DNA of 64,000 bases from Lewinellaceae bacterium (GTDB lineage Bacteria > Bacteroidota > Bacteroidia > Chitinophagales > Saprospiraceae): contig JACJYG010000005.1 of the NCBI GenBank assembly GCA_020636215.1, positions 1,178,001 to 1,242,000 of the forward strand. Direction: 5' to 3'. The notes under the pieces are model-generated. The model made no database searches. It worked only from the letters and a program-made list of their open reading frames with translations, and was not told where the DNA came from. Both the position numbers and the translations under genes were made by a program. Shown here one piece after another: positions 17,317 to 25,662 of the stretch (position 1 is the stretch's first letter; the number at the start of each line of letters is the position of its first letter).

Positions 17317-18757
17317 ACTGCTGGCTATTTGCCTGGCCCTGCTCCTGATGCCTTCCTGTTCGCTTTTCAAGAAAGCTCAGGTAGATGAAAAAAAGGATAA
17401 GACAGGCGCGGAACTGGATCCTATTCCTGGCAAGAAAGTCTATGACCCGGAAACCGGGACGTTGGTTGTGGTCGAGCAGACTCCTGTTGAAAGCATGGAT
17501 ACGATCCGTTGGAGGTCCATTTCTACGGATTCTTTGCCCCCTATCCGGTCGGAAGCTGCTGCTTTTGCCCAGGAACAGGATGCGAATACTCCGGAACTTA
17601 CGGGCCGGGGAGATTTTGGCTCGGAGTTCTACACTTCCTACAACGTGGCCCTAATGCTCCCTTTCCTGACCGACCGCTTTAATGCCGCCAGTAGTGAATT
17701 ACCGGAAAATTCTTCCTGGGCGCTCAATTTCTATGGGGGAATGCGGATGGGGATGGACCAGCTCAATGAAGAGGGGGTGAAGCTTAACGTTACGGTCATG
17801 GACAGTAAAGCCAACAGTGGCGATGTGGCTCGCTTATTGGCGGGCCGGTCTGAATTGCTGGACGCCCATCTCATTATCGGCCCCTACCGGAAAGAAAATG
17901 TAGAACTAGTGGCCAACTTCGCTAAGCGCAATAATATTACGTTTGTTTCCCCCCATAGCGCTTCCTCCGATATTTCTGTCGATAACCCCAACTACATTCA
18001 GGTTAGCCCTACCCTGGAGTCTCACTGCGTGGCCATTACCCAGCACGCGCGGAGCCATTACAACCGGAAAAAGATCGTCCTGGTTGCACGGGAAAAGGAT
18101 GCCGAAAAGGCGCGTTTCACCTATTTCCAGGAAGAAAATTATCGTATTCAGGGGGTGCGAAACGATTCCGTGAAGCTAAAGGAATATGTAGTCGATGAGA
18201 AATCCGAAAACTATCAGAACATCAACCTTGCCCCTTATATGAGAACTGGGGATACGACTGTTTTCCTTGTCCCGTCCTTTTCCAGCGAAACTTTTGTGTA
18301 TGCTTTACTAAGCCATTTGAAGGCCGTAAAGCCGGTGGATAGTTATGTGGTCGTTTACGGCCTTCCGCAATGGATGCGCTATGAAAGGATCGACTTCGAA
18401 TTGTATAAAAGCCTCAATGTTCATGTCAGTAGTGATACTTACATTGACCCCTATGACGAGGATATACAATTCTTCCGACGCCGTTTTTATGACCGGTACG
18501 GAGTCATTCCTGGAGACGAAGCCTTCATCGGGTATGATGTCGCTTTGTATTTCGGGCGCATGATCCGTAAATACGGTACGAAATTTCAATATGCTTTGGA
18601 GCGGGAACCCGAACAAATGCTGCACACCCGCTTCGATTTCGAACGCGTATCGCCACCCCAGGCTGCAGGCAGGGAGAATACGCGGATTGAACGGTTCGAA
18701 AATAAATTTGTCAATATTCTGGAATTCAGGGACTATTTCTTCCAGCCCTCGAATTGA
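17273..18757 (+). CDS. Periplasmic-binding-fold lipoprotein
   Basis: 494 residues with a hydrophobic N-terminus ending in LLLMPSC, a lipoprotein signal with Cys near residue 29. From about residue 120 it reads like a type 1 periplasmic-binding protein (ABC substrate-binding/ANP-receptor fold): YNVALMLPFL..LNFYGGMRMGMDQLNEEGVKLNVTVMDS, then IIGPYRKENVELVANFAKRNNITFVSP and a C-terminal FIGYDVALYFGRMI. Such proteins appear in Bacteroidota, often with LysM domains, which are absent here. The ligand is unknown. The start at 17273 overlaps guaA; an in-frame TTG at 17303 would cut the overlap to 14 bp. Confidence 0.8.
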   Translation: MISAPSRQLLLNGNKLLAICLALLLMPSCSLFKKAQVDEKKDKTGAELDPIPGKKVYDPETGTLVVVEQTPVESMDTIRWRSISTDSLPPIRSEAAAFAQEQDANTPELTGRGDFGSEFYTSYNVALMLPFLTDRFNAASSELPENSSWALNFYGGMRMGMDQLNEEGVKLNVTVMDSKANSGDVARLLAGRSELLDAHLIIGPYRKENVELVANFAKRNNITFVSPHSASSDISVDNPNYIQVSPTLESHCVAITQHARSHYNRKKIVLVAREKDAEKARFTYFQEENYRIQGVRNDSVKLKEYVVDEKSENYQNINLAPYMRTGDTTVFLVPSFSSETFVYALLSHLKAVKPVDSYVVVYGLPQWMRYERIDFELYKSLNVHVSSDTYIDPYDEDIQFFRRRFYDRYGVIPGDEAFIGYDVALYFGRMIRKYGTKFQYALEREPEQMLHTRFDFERVSPPQAAGRENTRIERFENKFVNILEFRDYFFQPSN

Positions 18758-18799
18758 GGAATGGCTGTCTAATGGTGCGGCCGAAACAGATATCGGAAG

Positions 18800-19438
18800 A
18801 TGACACCAGAAAGAATAGAGCGGTTAAAGGAAGTGGCCTCACGCCGGCAACCTACCCTGGCGGTTGTTTTGGAAAACGTCCATGACCCCCACAACATAGG
18901 GGCAGTCTTGCGTTCCTGCGATGCAGTCGGGGTGATGGAGGTATTCATACTGTATACCGAAAGCCATCTCGACCGGGATCATCTGGAACTCGGCAAGCGC
19001 GCATCCGGAGGCGTTCAGAAGTGGATGGATATCCATTTGTACACCAATGCGGAGGCCTGCTTCCGGCATGTTAAAGGCAAATATGATTACTTGCTGGCTA
19101 CCCATTTGGGCGAAGCGGCCCGTTCCTTATACGAAATTGACTTCACCCAATCTACTGCCCTGCTGTTCGGCAACGAACACGATGGCGTATCGGAAACAGC
19201 CCTGGCTTATGCCGATGGCAACCTGCTGATCCCCCAAATGGGAATGGCCCGCAGCCTCAATATTTCGGTGGCCTGTGCCGTGACGCTTTATGAGGCCATG
19301 CGGCAACGCCTGCAGGCCGGCCTCTATGGATCCAAAAATCCGCTTTCCTCAACCGAATGCGCTGCACTGGCAGAGGCTTATATCGAACGGTCCGACCGCA
19401 AAAATCACAACCGGAAGATCCGTAAAACCGGTGAGTAG
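18800..19438 (+). CDS. SpoU/TrmH-family RNA 2'-O-methyltransferase
   Basis: 212 residues. All three SPOUT motifs are readable: LENVHDPHNIGAVLRSCDAVG (motif 1 with N and R), LLFGNEHDGVS (motif 2) and IPQMGMARSLNISVACAVTLYEAMRQR (motif 3). Length and the absence of an extra N-terminal substrate domain fit TrmH, which methylates G18 of tRNA, but another SpoU target cannot be excluded. It follows the lipoprotein gene by 42 bp in the same direction. Confidence 0.88.
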   Translation: MTPERIERLKEVASRRQPTLAVVLENVHDPHNIGAVLRSCDAVGVMEVFILYTESHLDRDHLELGKRASGGVQKWMDIHLYTNAEACFRHVKGKYDYLLATHLGEAARSLYEIDFTQSTALLFGNEHDGVSETALAYADGNLLIPQMGMARSLNISVACAVTLYEAMRQRLQAGLYGSKNPLSSTECAALAEAYIERSDRKNHNRKIRKTGE

Positions 19439-19480
19439 GGCGGAACGTCAGAAGGCCTGGGAGCTGTTTGCATACTACAA

Positions 19481-19558
19481 ACTCACCTCTCTCCCCCCTC
19501 TCAACCTTATCAACCTTATCAACTTCTAAACTTCTAAACTTCTAAACTTCTAAACTAT
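19481..19558. repeat. Tandem array of 8-9 bp words (AACCTTATC / AACTTCTA)
   Basis: A run of ctctc-rich sequence leads into two copies of AACCTTATC and four of AACTTCTA. It sits between the trmH-like gene and the next hydrolase, ending 12 bp before the ATG of the latter. Confidence 0.85.
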
Positions 19559-19569
19559 TCCCCCTGGCT

Positions 19570-20490
19570 ATGCGCAAAGTATTCCTGATAATTGGTGGCG
19601 TCCTGTTGATGATACTGGGTATTGCAGTTTGGAATTACCATGCCGATGTGCCGGTAGCTGTGCTGAAAGCGCAGTACACCTACCCCGATTCAAAATTTAT
19701 TGATATTGACGGCATGCCAGTGCATTATCGGCGAACGGGAGCTGGCCCTTCCTTGCTGTTGTTGCATGGGACAGGGGCTTCTTTGCACACCTGGGAAGGC
19801 TGGACGGAGCGCCTGCAGGATAGTTTTGAACTGGTCAGCGTTGATTTACCCGCTTTTGGGCTGACGGGCCCACAGCCCCAGGGGGATTACTCCATTGGGG
19901 CATATGTGCACTTTGTTGAGGCATTTACTCAGGCAGTGGGGGTGGATTCCTTTCACCTGGCCGGCAATTCATTGGGTGGGCTGATTGCCTGGGAGTATGC
20001 ACTGGCCCATCCGGAAAAAGTACGAAAGCTCATCCTCATCGATGCGGCGGGCTGGCCGAAAACGACCCCTGTCTCCCTCGGTTTCCGGTTGGCCCGGATG
20101 CCGGTAGTGGGGGATGTCCTGGAAAAGGTTACCCCCCGGGCCATGTTCTACAAAAGCCTGCGGGAAGTGTATTATAATGACGATAAGGTAACGGATTCCC
20201 TGGCCAGCCGTTATTTCGACCTGTTCCTGCGCCAGGGCAACCGTGAGGCATTTGTCGCCCGCGCCCGCCAACCCCAGCATGGGGATCCGCAGCGCCTGGC
20301 GGGCTTCAATCATCCCACCCTCCTACAGTGGGGCGCCGAGGATGCCTGGATCCCCCTGGCTGACGCCTATCGCTTTCAGGAAGTTTTACCCCAGGCGGAA
20401 TTGATCGTCTATCCGGAAACCGGGCATGTGCCGATGGAGGAACGGCCGGAAGAAACGGCGAGGGATGTAAGGGCTTTTTTGGGGAGATGA
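19570..20490 (+). CDS. Alpha/beta-fold hydrolase with N-terminal membrane anchor
   Basis: 306 residues. A hydrophobic N-terminal helix (residues 4-20) is followed by a classical alpha/beta hydrolase: oxyanion HGTGASLHTW (66-75), nucleophile elbow GNSLGG with Ser134, acid WGAEDAWIP and base GHVPMEERPEE. The pattern is that of the MhpC/epoxide-hydrolase-like group with no specific substrate evident. The 5' end abuts a tandem array, so its promoter is unclear. Convergent with the next gene. Confidence 0.85.
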   Translation: MRKVFLIIGGVLLMILGIAVWNYHADVPVAVLKAQYTYPDSKFIDIDGMPVHYRRTGAGPSLLLLHGTGASLHTWEGWTERLQDSFELVSVDLPAFGLTGPQPQGDYSIGAYVHFVEAFTQAVGVDSFHLAGNSLGGLIAWEYALAHPEKVRKLILIDAAGWPKTTPVSLGFRLARMPVVGDVLEKVTPRAMFYKSLREVYYNDDKVTDSLASRYFDLFLRQGNREAFVARARQPQHGDPQRLAGFNHPTLLQWGAEDAWIPLADAYRFQEVLPQAELIVYPETGHVPMEERPEETARDVRAFLGR

Positions 20491-20503
20491 GGGCTATGGT
20501 ACT

Positions 20504-20923
20504 TCAAGATTTCCTCTTGAAAACAAAAATGGCATCAGCCGGGATCTTGTCTTGTTCAAGCCTGAAGTGGTACACCTGGTAGGAATCCCCTTCAATGGGA
20601 ACCAATCGTTCCGGCTTTTTCCCATGTCTTGGATCAGTCCACTTATATTTTGCTATTAGGAAAACCGTATCATTCCTGATCTCCATAAGGCCAAAAAAAT
20701 CATCACAACAATACAGTCTTGGCTCAAAGACGAATTTATATACATTTATCTCACCATCGGCATATCTGTAGACTTGTAATTCGGAAGTATCTATTTCCTC
20801 CTGCATCTCTTCTTCCAAAAAACGCTGCTCGAAAGGGATTTCCTGAAGTTGTGCTCCGTCAGGTTTCCGAAAAATGCTGCATTGGGCAAGAAAAACCAAT
20901 AAGAATAAAACAAGATTTTTCAT
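20504..20923 (-). CDS. Small lipoprotein, unknown function
   Basis: 139 residues with the signal MKNLVLFLLVFLAQC, a lipobox with Cys at residue 15. No family recognised. The mature part is acidic near the N-terminus (RFLEEEMQEEIDTSE) and then alternates polar and aromatic residues as in a beta-rich domain (RLYCCDDFFGLMEIRNDTVFLIAKYKW). It is encoded alone between convergent and divergent neighbours. Confidence 0.65.
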   Translation of the reverse strand: MKNLVLFLLVFLAQCSIFRKPDGAQLQEIPFEQRFLEEEMQEEIDTSELQVYRYADGEINVYKFVFEPRLYCCDDFFGLMEIRNDTVFLIAKYKWTDPRHGKKPERLVPIEGDSYQVYHFRLEQDKIPADAIFVFKRKS

Positions 20924-21179
20924 GGCTAATATTTCAATGAAAGGGTCTTAGTTAAATTCGGAAAAGACCGGACAATTGTTGTCAAGAGCTAGTCTCGCAC
21001 CTGTAGGGCCACAAAGAGACGACTGCTGCCTTCGCTGCGGTTTACGTCGGACCGTTATTCTGCTGCGAGGCGTTTGTCGGGTATGTTTCGACTTATATCT
21101 GGGACATCATCCGGAACCCCTTTCTTTTTCAAACTAAATTTACTTATTTTGAGTTATTTCCTCCAAAAAGCATAGGTAA

Positions 21180-21389
21180 ATGATAAAGACTATCACCATT
21201 GATGTTATCAATGAAAAAGCTATGAAGCTCCTGCATGACCTGGAGCTATTACAGCTCATTCGTTTGCACAGAGATGAGGATCAGCCTTCGCCGGTTAACT
21301 GGGCTCAGCGCTACAAAGGGGCAATGTCCAAACAATCGCTTGCCGACATTGATGATCAACTCACTGAATTGCGCAACGGATGGGAATAA
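21180..21389 (+). CDS. Antitoxin of a PIN-type toxin-antitoxin pair
   Basis: 69 residues, lying immediately upstream of and overlapping the PIN-domain gene by 10 bp, the usual arrangement for a VapB-like antitoxin. The first third (ITIDVINEKAMKLLHDLELLQLIRL) resembles a small DNA-binding dimerisation region. The tail (MSKQSLADIDDQLTELRNGWE) is an amphipathic helix suited to wrap the toxin. No defined DNA-binding family could be assigned by eye. Confidence 0.7.
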   Translation: MIKTITIDVINEKAMKLLHDLELLQLIRLHRDEDQPSPVNWAQRYKGAMSKQSLADIDDQLTELRNGWE

Positions 21390-21778
21390 AATATATTTGG
21401 GATACCAATACAGCTATTTACTTCCTTCAACAACAGTTCCCTCCGCCTGCCGAAAAATTTATGGATGGCCTGCTTCAGGAAAGCCCGCCCTGTATTTCAG
21501 TAATCACAGAAATTGAACTGCTGTGCTGGAAAACTACTAGTGAAAAAGATTTGAATGTCCTTCACGATTTTATCAGGGATGCCCTGGTTATCGAGCTGGA
21601 AATGCCAGTCAAGTTAAAAACAGCCGACATTCGAAAAAAACACAACATTAAGCTTCCCGATGCGATCATTGCCGCTACCGCTCTTGTATTTGGCCTTACG
21701 CTCATTACCCGTAATGTAAAAGATTTTGAAAAAATACCCGAACTATCCGTCCTGAATCCTTGGGAGGTAATCCCGTAA
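21380..21778 (+). CDS. PIN-domain ribonuclease toxin (VapC-like)
   Basis: 132 residues. PIN acidic residues are in place: Asp8 in YIWDTNTAIYF, Glu44 in TEIELL, Asp94 in KLPDAIIAATA, and N112/D115 in ITRNVKDF. These coordinate Mg2+ for RNA cleavage, typically of tRNA or rRNA in the VapC group. Start at ATG 21380 overlaps the antitoxin stop. Residues are intact, so the toxin is probably functional. Confidence 0.88.
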   Translation: MGIKYIWDTNTAIYFLQQQFPPPAEKFMDGLLQESPPCISVITEIELLCWKTTSEKDLNVLHDFIRDALVIELEMPVKLKTADIRKKHNIKLPDAIIAATALVFGLTLITRNVKDFEKIPELSVLNPWEVIP

Positions 21779-21947
21779 AGTTTTTCTCCCAATAAAACTC
21801 TATGGCTGGTTACCTCTGCTAACGCAAATAAGAAGATATCCCCGCCCTCCCTCGCCACCAACACTTTCCACCCCCCATGTGAGTATTTAAACCCCGCGCT
21901 GTGGATAAAAAGGCCGGGCCCAACATTCGGGCTACGCGCTAAATGCT

Positions 21948-21955
21948 TATTTTTG
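21948..21955 (+). promoter_or_regulatory. Bacteroidota -7 box abutting the smc start
   Basis: TATTTTTG fits TAnnTTTG and ends 6 bases before the ATG at 21962. The corresponding TTTG at about 24 bases upstream is not clear. Confidence 0.5.
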
Positions 21956-21961
21956 TCAGCT

Positions 21962-24900
21962 ATGAGATTGAAGCAGCTGGAAATAAAGGGGTTCAAAAGT
22001 TTCGCCCACGAGACGGTCATCAACTTCTCGGAGGATGTTATTGGTATTGTCGGCCCCAACGGTTCCGGGAAGTCCAATATCGTGGATGCCATCCGTTGGG
22101 TGCTGGGGGAGCAGAAAAGCAAGGAGCTGCGCCTGGACCAGATGTCGAGCGTTATCTTCAACGGCACCAAACGCCGCAAAGCCGGCGGTATCGCCCAGGT
22201 GTCGCTCACCTTTGAGAACACGAAAAACCTGCTGCCTACCGAATATTCCACCGTCACCATCACCCGCATGCTTTTCCGCAGCGGGGAAAGCGAATACCGC
22301 CTCAACGGCGTGCCCTGCCGCCTCAAGGATATTACCTCTCTCTTTCTCGATACGGGTATCGGCTCCAATTCCTACGCCATCATCGCCCTGGGCATGGTGG
22401 ATGACATCCTCAACGACAAGGAAAACTCCCGCCTGCGCATGTTCGAGCAGGCCGCTGGTGTGTCCAAATACAAGGTGCGCAAACGGGAAACGCTCGCCAA
22501 GCTCAAAAGCACTTCCGAAGACCTGGAGCGGGTGGAAGACCTGCTCTTTGAGATCGATAACAACCTCAAGGCCCTGGAGAAACAGGCTAAACGCACTAAG
22601 CGCTACTTTGAGCTGAAGGAAAAGTACAAGGAATTGAGTACCGAACTGGCTAAAATGAAGGTTGCTACCTTTAAAGGTCGCCAGAATGAGGTGCGCGCCA
22701 AATTGGAGGCGGAAGAAGGCCGCTACCGGCAGGTGGAAGTTGAGATCACCCAGTTGGAAGCCAAACTGGAGGCAGACCGCAAAGGGAATCTCGACAAGGA
22801 AAAAGCCCTTTCGGAACGACAACGGGAACTGAACAACCTGGTCGGCAATATCCGCGGCATGGAAAATGACAAGCGGATGCACGCTCAGAAACAACAGTTC
22901 CTGGAGCAGAACCAGACTAAACTATCCGAAGAAGTTAAGGCCACGCTGGCCCGCATCCGCCAGCTGGAGGAAGATATTGAGCACTATCGGTCCGAACTCA
23001 ACGCTGAGAAACGCGTCGAAATAAAACTGGAAGAAGAACTGGCCGGCACAGAAGAAAAACTGGCTTCCATCCGTCAAAGCCACGGCGCACTGAAAACCGG
23101 GCTGGACGATATCGTTAAAGAACAACAAACCCTGGAACGCCAGGCTTTCGAACTGGAAAAACAGAAAGCCATCAATAGCAATCAGGCCGAGAGCTACCGC
23201 CAGGATGCCCTGCGCAGCCAGAAAGATACCGAGCAACGGCGACATGAGGTTGGGGGCCTGAAGGAAAAAATGGCCGCCCTGGAAAGCGAGGAAAAGTCCA
23301 AGGCCCATGCCGTGGCTCAGCTCGAACGGGAAGAAGAAGACCGGCAGAAAAATATCAAGGGCGCAGAAGCGGAACTCGAAGCGCTCAACCAAAAGATCAC
23401 TAAGGTTAACCGGGAATTGGATGCAAAGCGCAATGAGTATAAGCTCACCAAGAGCATGGTGGAAAACCTGGAAGGCTTCCCGGAGTCCATCCGTTTTCTG
23501 AGTTCCGCAAAATCGCCCGATTGGGACAAGGAAACCCCGCTGCTGTCCGACCTGATCTACGTGAAGGAAGAATTTCGGGTGGCAATCGAAAATTACCTCG
23601 AACCTTACCTCAACTATTACGTAGTGCCCAACCTGGATGCTGCCTTTCGGGCTGTTCAGCTATTGAGCAAAACTCAGAAAGGGAAGGCCAATTTTTTCGT
23701 GCTCGACGCCTTCCGGGATTATATTGCCCCGATGACTTTGTTGCCGGAAACGCTTCAGGCCATCGACCTGGTGGAAACCGACCCGGCTTACCGAAACCTC
23801 TGTAACTACCTCCTGGAAAATGTACTGATCACGGAACGGGATGAAATACGGGAACCACTTCCCGAGGGTAAATTTGTTTTACTCTCTAAAAGCGGGCGCT
23901 TCATACAACGCAAATACAGTATCTCCGGTGGGTCTATCGGCCTGTTTGAAGGGAAAAAGATCGGGCGAAAGAAAAATATGGAGGTGCTCGACGCCGCCAT
24001 CAAACGACTGGAACGCGAAGGAAACAGCCTGTCGACCGATTTCTACAGCCTGAAATCAAAGATCGAAAACCTTAAGGCCCAGCGTACCCCTGCACATATC
24101 CAGCAGGAACAAAATGCGCTGAATCGGTTGATGCAGGAAAAAACGGCCTTGTCGACCCGGCTGGAAAACTTTGAATCCTTCATCCGGGAAGCTGATGAAC
24201 AGCGAACCCGGATCGAAAATGCCATCCGGAAGCTGGAAGAAGCCGATGAAGGTATCGAACGGCAATTGAAGGAAAAAAACCGGGAAATTGCCGCTGTTAA
24301 GGATCGCATTGCCAATGCTGATATCAACTATCGGCAGGTGGCCGAGGAAATGAGCAATGCCTCATCGGCCTTCAACGAGAAAAATATCCAATTCATTCGC
24401 CAGCAGAACAAAGTATCTGCACTACAGCGTGAATTGGGCTTCCGGGAAAAACAACTGGAAGATGCCCATCGCCTGGTGGTTAGCGACCAGAAAGCCTTGG
24501 CTAGCAGCGCCGAAGAGATCCAAACACTCCAGGGCCTGGCGGATGAACTGGAAGGGCAACTGCAACAAGCCTACCTGGAGCGAAAACAAAAGGAAAGCCT
24601 GCTGACCGAAGCCGAGCAGAGCTATTTCCAGTCGCGCGGCGGACTCAACGAATTAGAGGATAAACTCCGTAAATCCCTCAAACAACGCCAGGACGCTCAG
24701 GTGCTGGTCAATAACCTCAAGGATAAGGTCAACGATATTAAATTCGAGATCAGCTCCGTGGCCCAGCGCCTGCGTATCGAATTCAACGTCGATATCAATG
24801 ACATCATCAACCAGGAGGTGCAAAATGAACTGCCGCAGGAAGAATTGGAACTTCAGGTAGAACGCCTGCGCGGCCGGCTGGAAAACTATGGTGAGATCAA

Positions 24901-25522
24901 CCCCATGGCTGTCGAAGCCTACGATGAGATGAAAGAGCGTTTTGATAATATCACTCAACAGCGTGACGACATCCTTCAGGCAAAGGCCGACCTCGAAGAA
25001 ACAATCAAACAGATCGAGGAAACGGCCACTACGCAATTCCTGGATGCTTTCGAAAAGGCCCGCCTCTATTTTATCGATGTGTTCCGCAGCCTCTTTACCG
25101 AAGACGATACCTGCGACCTCATTCTCCTCGATCCGGAAAACCCTCTGGAATCCAAAATCGAGATTGTGGCCAAACCCAAGGGGAAGCGCCCGCAGACGAT
25201 CAGCCAGCTGTCGGGAGGAGAGAAGACGCTTACGGCTACAGCGCTGCTCTTCGCCCTCTACCTTCTCAAACCTGCCCCATTTTGCATCTTTGACGAGGTT
25301 GATGCTCCACTCGATGACGCCAACATCGAGAAGTTCAACCGCATCATCAAGAAGTTCTCCAAAGATTCACAGTTCATCATCGTTACGCACAACAAACTAA
25401 CCATGGCTGCCGTGGATACAATCTATGGGGTCTATATGGCTGAGCAGGGTGTCTCCGGCGTCAGCCCGGTCGACTTTCGGGACTACGAGCACTCCACTAC
25501 CTTTGAAGTGGCGGAGAATTGA
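21962..25522 (+). CDS. smc: Chromosome segregation protein SMC
   Basis: 1186 residues from the ATG at 21962; an in-frame TTG nine bases upstream lies inside the candidate promoter and is rejected. Walker A GPNGSGKSN is at residues 31-39, with the R-loop following. Long heptad coiled coils flank a hinge region around residues 500-660 (SIRFLSSAKSPDWDKETPLLSDLI..). The C-terminal head has the ABC signature QLSGGEKTLTATALL and Walker B FCIFDEVDAPLDD. It forms the condensin that organises and segregates the chromosome. Length is standard. Confidence 0.97.
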   Translation: MRLKQLEIKGFKSFAHETVINFSEDVIGIVGPNGSGKSNIVDAIRWVLGEQKSKELRLDQMSSVIFNGTKRRKAGGIAQVSLTFENTKNLLPTEYSTVTITRMLFRSGESEYRLNGVPCRLKDITSLFLDTGIGSNSYAIIALGMVDDILNDKENSRLRMFEQAAGVSKYKVRKRETLAKLKSTSEDLERVEDLLFEIDNNLKALEKQAKRTKRYFELKEKYKELSTELAKMKVATFKGRQNEVRAKLEAEEGRYRQVEVEITQLEAKLEADRKGNLDKEKALSERQRELNNLVGNIRGMENDKRMHAQKQQFLEQNQTKLSEEVKATLARIRQLEEDIEHYRSELNAEKRVEIKLEEELAGTEEKLASIRQSHGALKTGLDDIVKEQQTLERQAFELEKQKAINSNQAESYRQDALRSQKDTEQRRHEVGGLKEKMAALESEEKSKAHAVAQLEREEEDRQKNIKGAEAELEALNQKITKVNRELDAKRNEYKLTKSMVENLEGFPESIRFLSSAKSPDWDKETPLLSDLIYVKEEFRVAIENYLEPYLNYYVVPNLDAAFRAVQLLSKTQKGKANFFVLDAFRDYIAPMTLLPETLQAIDLVETDPAYRNLCNYLLENVLITERDEIREPLPEGKFVLLSKSGRFIQRKYSISGGSIGLFEGKKIGRKKNMEVLDAAIKRLEREGNSLSTDFYSLKSKIENLKAQRTPAHIQQEQNALNRLMQEKTALSTRLENFESFIREADEQRTRIENAIRKLEEADEGIERQLKEKNREIAAVKDRIANADINYRQVAEEMSNASSAFNEKNIQFIRQQNKVSALQRELGFREKQLEDAHRLVVSDQKALASSAEEIQTLQGLADELEGQLQQAYLERKQKESLLTEAEQSYFQSRGGLNELEDKLRKSLKQRQDAQVLVNNLKDKVNDIKFEISSVAQRLRIEFNVDINDIINQEVQNELPQEELELQVERLRGRLENYGEINPMAVEAYDEMKERFDNITQQRDDILQAKADLEETIKQIEETATTQFLDAFEKARLYFIDVFRSLFTEDDTCDLILLDPENPLESKIEIVAKPKGKRPQTISQLSGGEKTLTATALLFALYLLKPAPFCIFDEVDAPLDDANIEKFNRIIKKFSKDSQFIIVTHNKLTMAAVDTIYGVYMAEQGVSGVSPVDFRDYEHSTTFEVAEN

Positions 25523-25662
25523 TCAGTAGGCAGTAGGCAGAGCCTTAGGGGGCTCCGGATGTTCCAGGTTAAAGGGTGGCGCGAAGCCGGCGCACTAGCA
25601 AATTTGGGATTTATTAGTTAAAAGTGGGCATGCCCACTGCCCACTGAAAACAGCCCACTGAA
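25523..25662. repeat. Spacer with short repeated words
   Basis: Between convergent smc and the AsmA gene: a doubled GTAGGCA near 25528-25540 and a run of GCCCACTG words (about 25631-25662) containing the palindrome GGGCATGCCC. It is weaker than the other arrays but of the same style. Confidence 0.5.

Noticed and set aside
21562..22368. Minus-strand open frame overlapping the PIN gene and smc
   Set aside because: It covers the antisense strand of two strong genes and resembles neither family.
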